Assembly: GCA_013152795.1 (NCBI GenBank)
Contig: JAADFS010000083.1
Span: 1 to 15,264 of the forward strand
Source: Deferribacteres bacterium
GTDB taxonomy: Bacteria; Nitrospirota; Thermodesulfovibrionia; UBA6902
Direction: 5' to 3'
Length of the DNA: 15,264 bases
The notes under the pieces: generated by a model
Seen by the model: the letters and a program-made list of their open reading frames with translations, nothing else
What the model was told of the DNA's origin: nothing
Databases searched by the model: none
Translations under genes and position numbers: made by a program
In this document: piece after piece, positions 12,614 through 15,264 of the stretch
Numbering within the stretch: position 1 is the first letter of the stretch
How the letters are laid out: each line of letters starts with the position of its first letter

Positions 12614-14722
12614 ATGACCAGACACGCATTGCTGAACGAGCTTAATCAACAACAGAAAGACGCCGTGCTCCACCACACGGGGCCTCTGCTTGTCCTTGCC
12701 GGCGCAGGAAGCGGCAAGACAAAGGTAATCACCCACAGATTCGCATATCTTGCCACGGCCCACAAGGTCTCCCCTTCATCCATCCTTGCCATGACCTTTA
12801 CAAACAAGGCCGCGGAGGAGATGAAGACGAGGATCGCGCAACTCACCGGCAGGAGCACAAACGGCCTGTGGATCGGCACGTTCCATTCCCTGTCGGCCCG
12901 CATACTCAGAAGGGACATCGACAGGCTCGGATACGGAAAGGATTTCTGTATCTATGACGACGGTGACTCAGGCAACCTCATACGTTCAATCCTGAAGGAA
13001 TTCAAGATCCACGAGGCCCTGTACAAGGGCATCCTGTCGAAGATATCGTCCCTCAAGGCGTCGCTTGTAGGGCCTGAGGAACTCCTTGCCAATGAAGACA
13101 GCTACGGCTTTGATGAAAAATTCGCCAGGGTCTACGTGCAGTACCAGGAAGAATTAAGGAGAAACAACGCACTTGATTTCGACGACCTGATAATGTGCAC
13201 CGTCAGGCTCTGTGAAGAGCATCCCGATATTCTGAAAAAATACCAGGAAGCATTCTCGCACATAATGATTGATGAATTCCAGGATACCAACGCCTCACAG
13301 TACCGGCTTTCGAGGCTCCTTGCAGCAGCGCACGAAAACATCTGCGTCGTCGGTGACGACGACCAGAGCATCTACAAGTTCAGGGGCGCTGAAGTAAGGA
13401 ATATTCACCTGTTCCGGAATGACTTCAGGAAAACAAAGATTATAAGGCTTGAACAGAACTACAGGTCTACACAGAACATACTTGATATTGCAGACAGCGT
13501 GATATCGCGCAGCCAGGAGAGAATGCCCAAGAAGCTCTGGACCGACAGGGGCAGGGGCGAGAAGATATATTACTGCACGACGATCAATGAGAAAGAAGAG
13601 GCGCGCTATATCGCGCAGTCGATCAAGGAGCTTTATCTGAAGGGCAAATACTCCTACAAGGATATAGCCGTGCTTTACAGGGTGAACCAGCAGGCCCGCG
13701 TGATTGAAGAGGCAATGAGGGAACACGGCCAGCCCTACCGCATATTCGGCGGCACCAGTTTCTACCAGAGAAAAGAGGTCAAGGATATTATCTCCTATCT
13801 GAAGGTCATCGCCAATCCCGACGATTCCGTAAGCCTCAAGAGGATCATCAACTGCCCCCCGAGGCAGATCGGCGCCACTACGGTTGCAAGGGTGGAAAAC
13901 GAGGCGCGCAAAAGGGAAGAGAGCCTTTACATGACCATGAAACATATTGTCGCAAGCAACGGCTACACTGCCTCATTGAGGGACAAGCTGCACGGGTTTG
14001 TGGAGATTATTGACGAGCTGATCGCCAGCAGGGATGCGGACCTGCAGGAGCTTATCAAGATGGTTTTTGAGAAAACGGATTACCTCAGGTGGGCGGGAGA
14101 AGAAAGGGCCGCCAACCTGATGGAACTGGCAGGGTCGGCAGCGGGCAAGGACCTCAGGAGTTTTCTCGACACCGCATCGCTGTTCAGCGGCCTGGATGAA
14201 ACCCATGATGAAGACGCCGTCTCCCTCATGACGCTCCACAGCGCCAAGGGACTTGAATTCCCGGTGGTCTTCATCGCAGGCATTGAGGACGGGCTCATGC
14301 CGCACTTCCACGCAGTCAAAGACCCTGATGAACTCGAGGAAGAGCGCAGGCTCTTCTATGTGGGCATTACAAGGGCCCAGGACATGCTTGTCATGTCCGC
14401 GGCCAAAAAGCGCAGGCTCTACACCTCTGTGCAGGAGCAGCAGCCCTCGAGATTCCTCGCCGACATACCGCCGGGATGCTATCACTGCATCGAGAAACGG
14501 CCGAGGGCGGATGCGATTGCAACATCCCCGGTCAAGATGCCCCTGAGCCTGATGAACACCTCCCCCTTTGCCGCAGGCGCAAGGGTCAAGCATCCGAAGT
14601 GGGGCATCGGGGTTGTGCGGGACAGTTACGGCGAAACCGATGATGTAAAGGTCATGGTGAATTTCTCGTCCGTGGGTATAAAGAGGCTTTCCCTGAAATT
14701 TGCAAACCTGGAGAAGATCTGA
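12614..14722 (+). CDS. pcrA: UvrD/PcrA-type superfamily 1A DNA helicase
   Basis: A 702-residue ATP-dependent 3'-5' DNA helicase for nucleotide-excision and mismatch repair and for removing protein or RNA polymerase from DNA. All SF1A motifs are present in order: Q motif and Walker A (LNQQQKDAV, GAGSGKT), Ia (TFTNKAAEEM), GTFHSLSARILR, DFDDLI, II (IDEFQDTNASQ), III (VVGDDDQSIYKFRGA), IV (EQNYRST), V (TLHSAKGLEF), VI (FYVGITRAQ). The C-terminal GARVKHPKWGIGVV...VNFSSVGIKRL is the tudor-like RNA polymerase-binding tail. The frame is open to a TTG at 12575, but ATG 12614 follows a G-rich stretch and begins the family-typical N-terminus, so I chose that. Symbol pcrA versus uvrD cannot be settled by eye. 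Confidence 0.95.
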   Translation: MTRHALLNELNQQQKDAVLHHTGPLLVLAGAGSGKTKVITHRFAYLATAHKVSPSSILAMTFTNKAAEEMKTRIAQLTGRSTNGLWIGTFHSLSARILRRDIDRLGYGKDFCIYDDGDSGNLIRSILKEFKIHEALYKGILSKISSLKASLVGPEELLANEDSYGFDEKFARVYVQYQEELRRNNALDFDDLIMCTVRLCEEHPDILKKYQEAFSHIMIDEFQDTNASQYRLSRLLAAAHENICVVGDDDQSIYKFRGAEVRNIHLFRNDFRKTKIIRLEQNYRSTQNILDIADSVISRSQERMPKKLWTDRGRGEKIYYCTTINEKEEARYIAQSIKELYLKGKYSYKDIAVLYRVNQQARVIEEAMREHGQPYRIFGGTSFYQRKEVKDIISYLKVIANPDDSVSLKRIINCPPRQIGATTVARVENEARKREESLYMTMKHIVASNGYTASLRDKLHGFVEIIDELIASRDADLQELIKMVFEKTDYLRWAGEERAANLMELAGSAAGKDLRSFLDTASLFSGLDETHDEDAVSLMTLHSAKGLEFPVVFIAGIEDGLMPHFHAVKDPDELEEERRLFYVGITRAQDMLVMSAAKKRRLYTSVQEQQPSRFLADIPPGCYHCIEKRPRADAIATSPVKMPLSLMNTSPFAAGARVKHPKWGIGVVRDSYGETDDVKVMVNFSSVGIKRLSLKFANLEKI

Positions 14723-14994
14723 TGGACATCGACCACGTTGCACTGCTTGCGCGTCTTAAACTGACGGAGAGGGAAAAAGAGCTTTTTTCACAGCAGGTCG
14801 TCAATATAATCAGATACATGGATAAATTAAATGAACTTGATACCTCCGGCATAGAGCCCACCGCCCATGTGCTCCCCATGAAAAACATCTTCAGGGAAGA
14901 CAACGTAAGGGCTTCCCTGCCCCGCGACAGCGCCCTGCAGAATGCCCCTGAAAGGGACGACAGTTTTTACAGGGTGCCCAAGATTATCGAATAA
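14722..14994 (+). CDS. gatC: GatC, subunit C of Asp-tRNA(Asn)/Glu-tRNA(Gln) amidotransferase
   Basis: The 90-residue protein starts DHVALLARLKLTE, contains FSQQVVNIIRYMDKLNELDTSGIEPTAHV and ends LPRDSALQNAPERDDSFYRVPKIIE, which are the standard GatC segments. GatC is the small scaffold that stabilises GatA in the complex which amidates mischarged Glu-tRNA(Gln) and Asp-tRNA(Asn). Its ATG overlaps the helicase stop by one base (TGATG), with GGAG just ahead, so translation is coupled to the helicase. gatA, the usual next gene, does not follow directly; panD does. Confidence 0.95.
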   Translation: MDIDHVALLARLKLTEREKELFSQQVVNIIRYMDKLNELDTSGIEPTAHVLPMKNIFREDNVRASLPRDSALQNAPERDDSFYRVPKIIE

Positions 14995-15005
14995 AACACA
15001 TTGAT

Positions 15006-15040
15006 TTGTTATTTTAAAATCAGATAGTATAAGTCTGATT
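15006..15040 (+). promoter_or_regulatory. panD promoter with an inverted repeat across the -10 box
   Basis: TTGTTA (15006-15011), a 16-nt spacer and TATAAG (15028-15033) suggest a promoter. The -10 box sits inside an inverted repeat, AATCAGA (15018-15024) and TCTGATT (15034-15040), that would suit a repressor operator. A strong AGAGGAG ribosome site is 6 nt before the ATG. Confidence 0.4.
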
Positions 15041-15064
15041 AGTGGATGTAAAGAGGAGTTTGTG

Positions 15065-15264
15065 ATGTTAAGATGCATGCTGAGGGCTAAAATCCACCAG
15101 GCGACTGTCACCGATTCCGACATTGCCTATGAGGGAAGCCTGACGGTTGATGAAAAGCTGCTTGAGGCCACAGGCATAAGGCCGTACGAGCAGGTGATGG
15201 TCAGCAATATGAACAACGGCGAGCGGTTTGAGACATATGTGATCCCCGGCGAAAGGGATTCGGG
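15065..15264 (+). CDS. panD: PanD, aspartate 1-decarboxylase (partial, 5' part)
   Basis: PanD makes beta-alanine from aspartate for pantothenate and CoA. It is a pyruvoyl enzyme made as a proenzyme that cleaves itself. Sixty-six codons are present before the window ends. Visible hallmarks are MLRCMLRAKIHQATVTDSD, K9, the self-cleavage site G24-S25 in YEGS, R54 in NGERFETY and Y58. The family is about 115-130 residues, so about half is missing to the right. The ATG is fixed by AGAGGAG (15052-15058). Identity is clear from the conserved N-terminal half. Confidence 0.95.
   Translation, partial: MLRCMLRAKIHQATVTDSDIAYEGSLTVDEKLLEATGIRPYEQVMVSNMNNGERFETYVIPGERDS

Noticed and set aside
13295..14743. 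Long minus-strand frames (216 and 256 residues) opposite the helicase.
   Set aside because: The helicase motifs are intact on the plus strand throughout; these are mirror frames of a GC-biased gene.

Overview
The window is 15.3 kb of roughly 50% G+C bacterial chromosome, densely packed with genes. It carries complex I genes with a NuoB-NuoC fusion, a c-type-haem histidine kinase, DRTGG/PHP genes best known from strict anaerobes, and many short tandem-repeat intergenic spacers. Together these fit an anaerobic or microaerophilic lineage such as Nitrospirota (Thermodesulfovibrionia-like) or a deltaproteobacterium-like group. This placement is inference; no rRNA or other taxonomic marker is present.

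Layout. Positions 1-2825 (minus strand) hold the start of a complex I operon, nuoA - nuoBC (fused) - nuoD - nuoE (cut by the window edge). A 0.2-kb divergent region with promoters on both strands, palindromes and a repeat separates it from a plus-strand signalling operon: haem-binding histidine kinase, single-domain response regulator, DRTGG protein 1, RsbW/RsbT-like ATPase, a 112-bp heptamer array, and DRTGG protein 2. A convergent minus-strand AAA/DUF4143 ATPase (6329-7453) with repeat-rich flanking DNA lies between DRTGG protein 2 and a PHP-domain phosphoesterase, which belongs to the same conserved neighbourhood in other anaerobes. Housekeeping genes follow on the plus strand: folK (with an apparent 1-nt frameshift), glmU, glmS, uvrD/pcrA, gatC, and the 5' part of panD.

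Working together. The kinase could sense periplasmic redox state through two covalent haems and signal to the DNA-binding-free receiver. The DRTGG, RsbW-like and PHP proteins look like a partner-switching or ligand-sensing module. Their position divergent from complex I suggests control of NADH/quinone electron flow. The output is unknown and this is the most interesting part of the window. glmS and glmU supply UDP-GlcNAc.

Two themes recur outside the genes. Degenerate 7-bp (once 8-bp) tandem arrays occupy at least five spacers, four of them beginning at or beside the stop codon of the preceding gene. Several promoters sit so close to their start codon (nuoA, the kinase, glmU, possibly PHP) that the mRNAs should be leaderless or nearly so.
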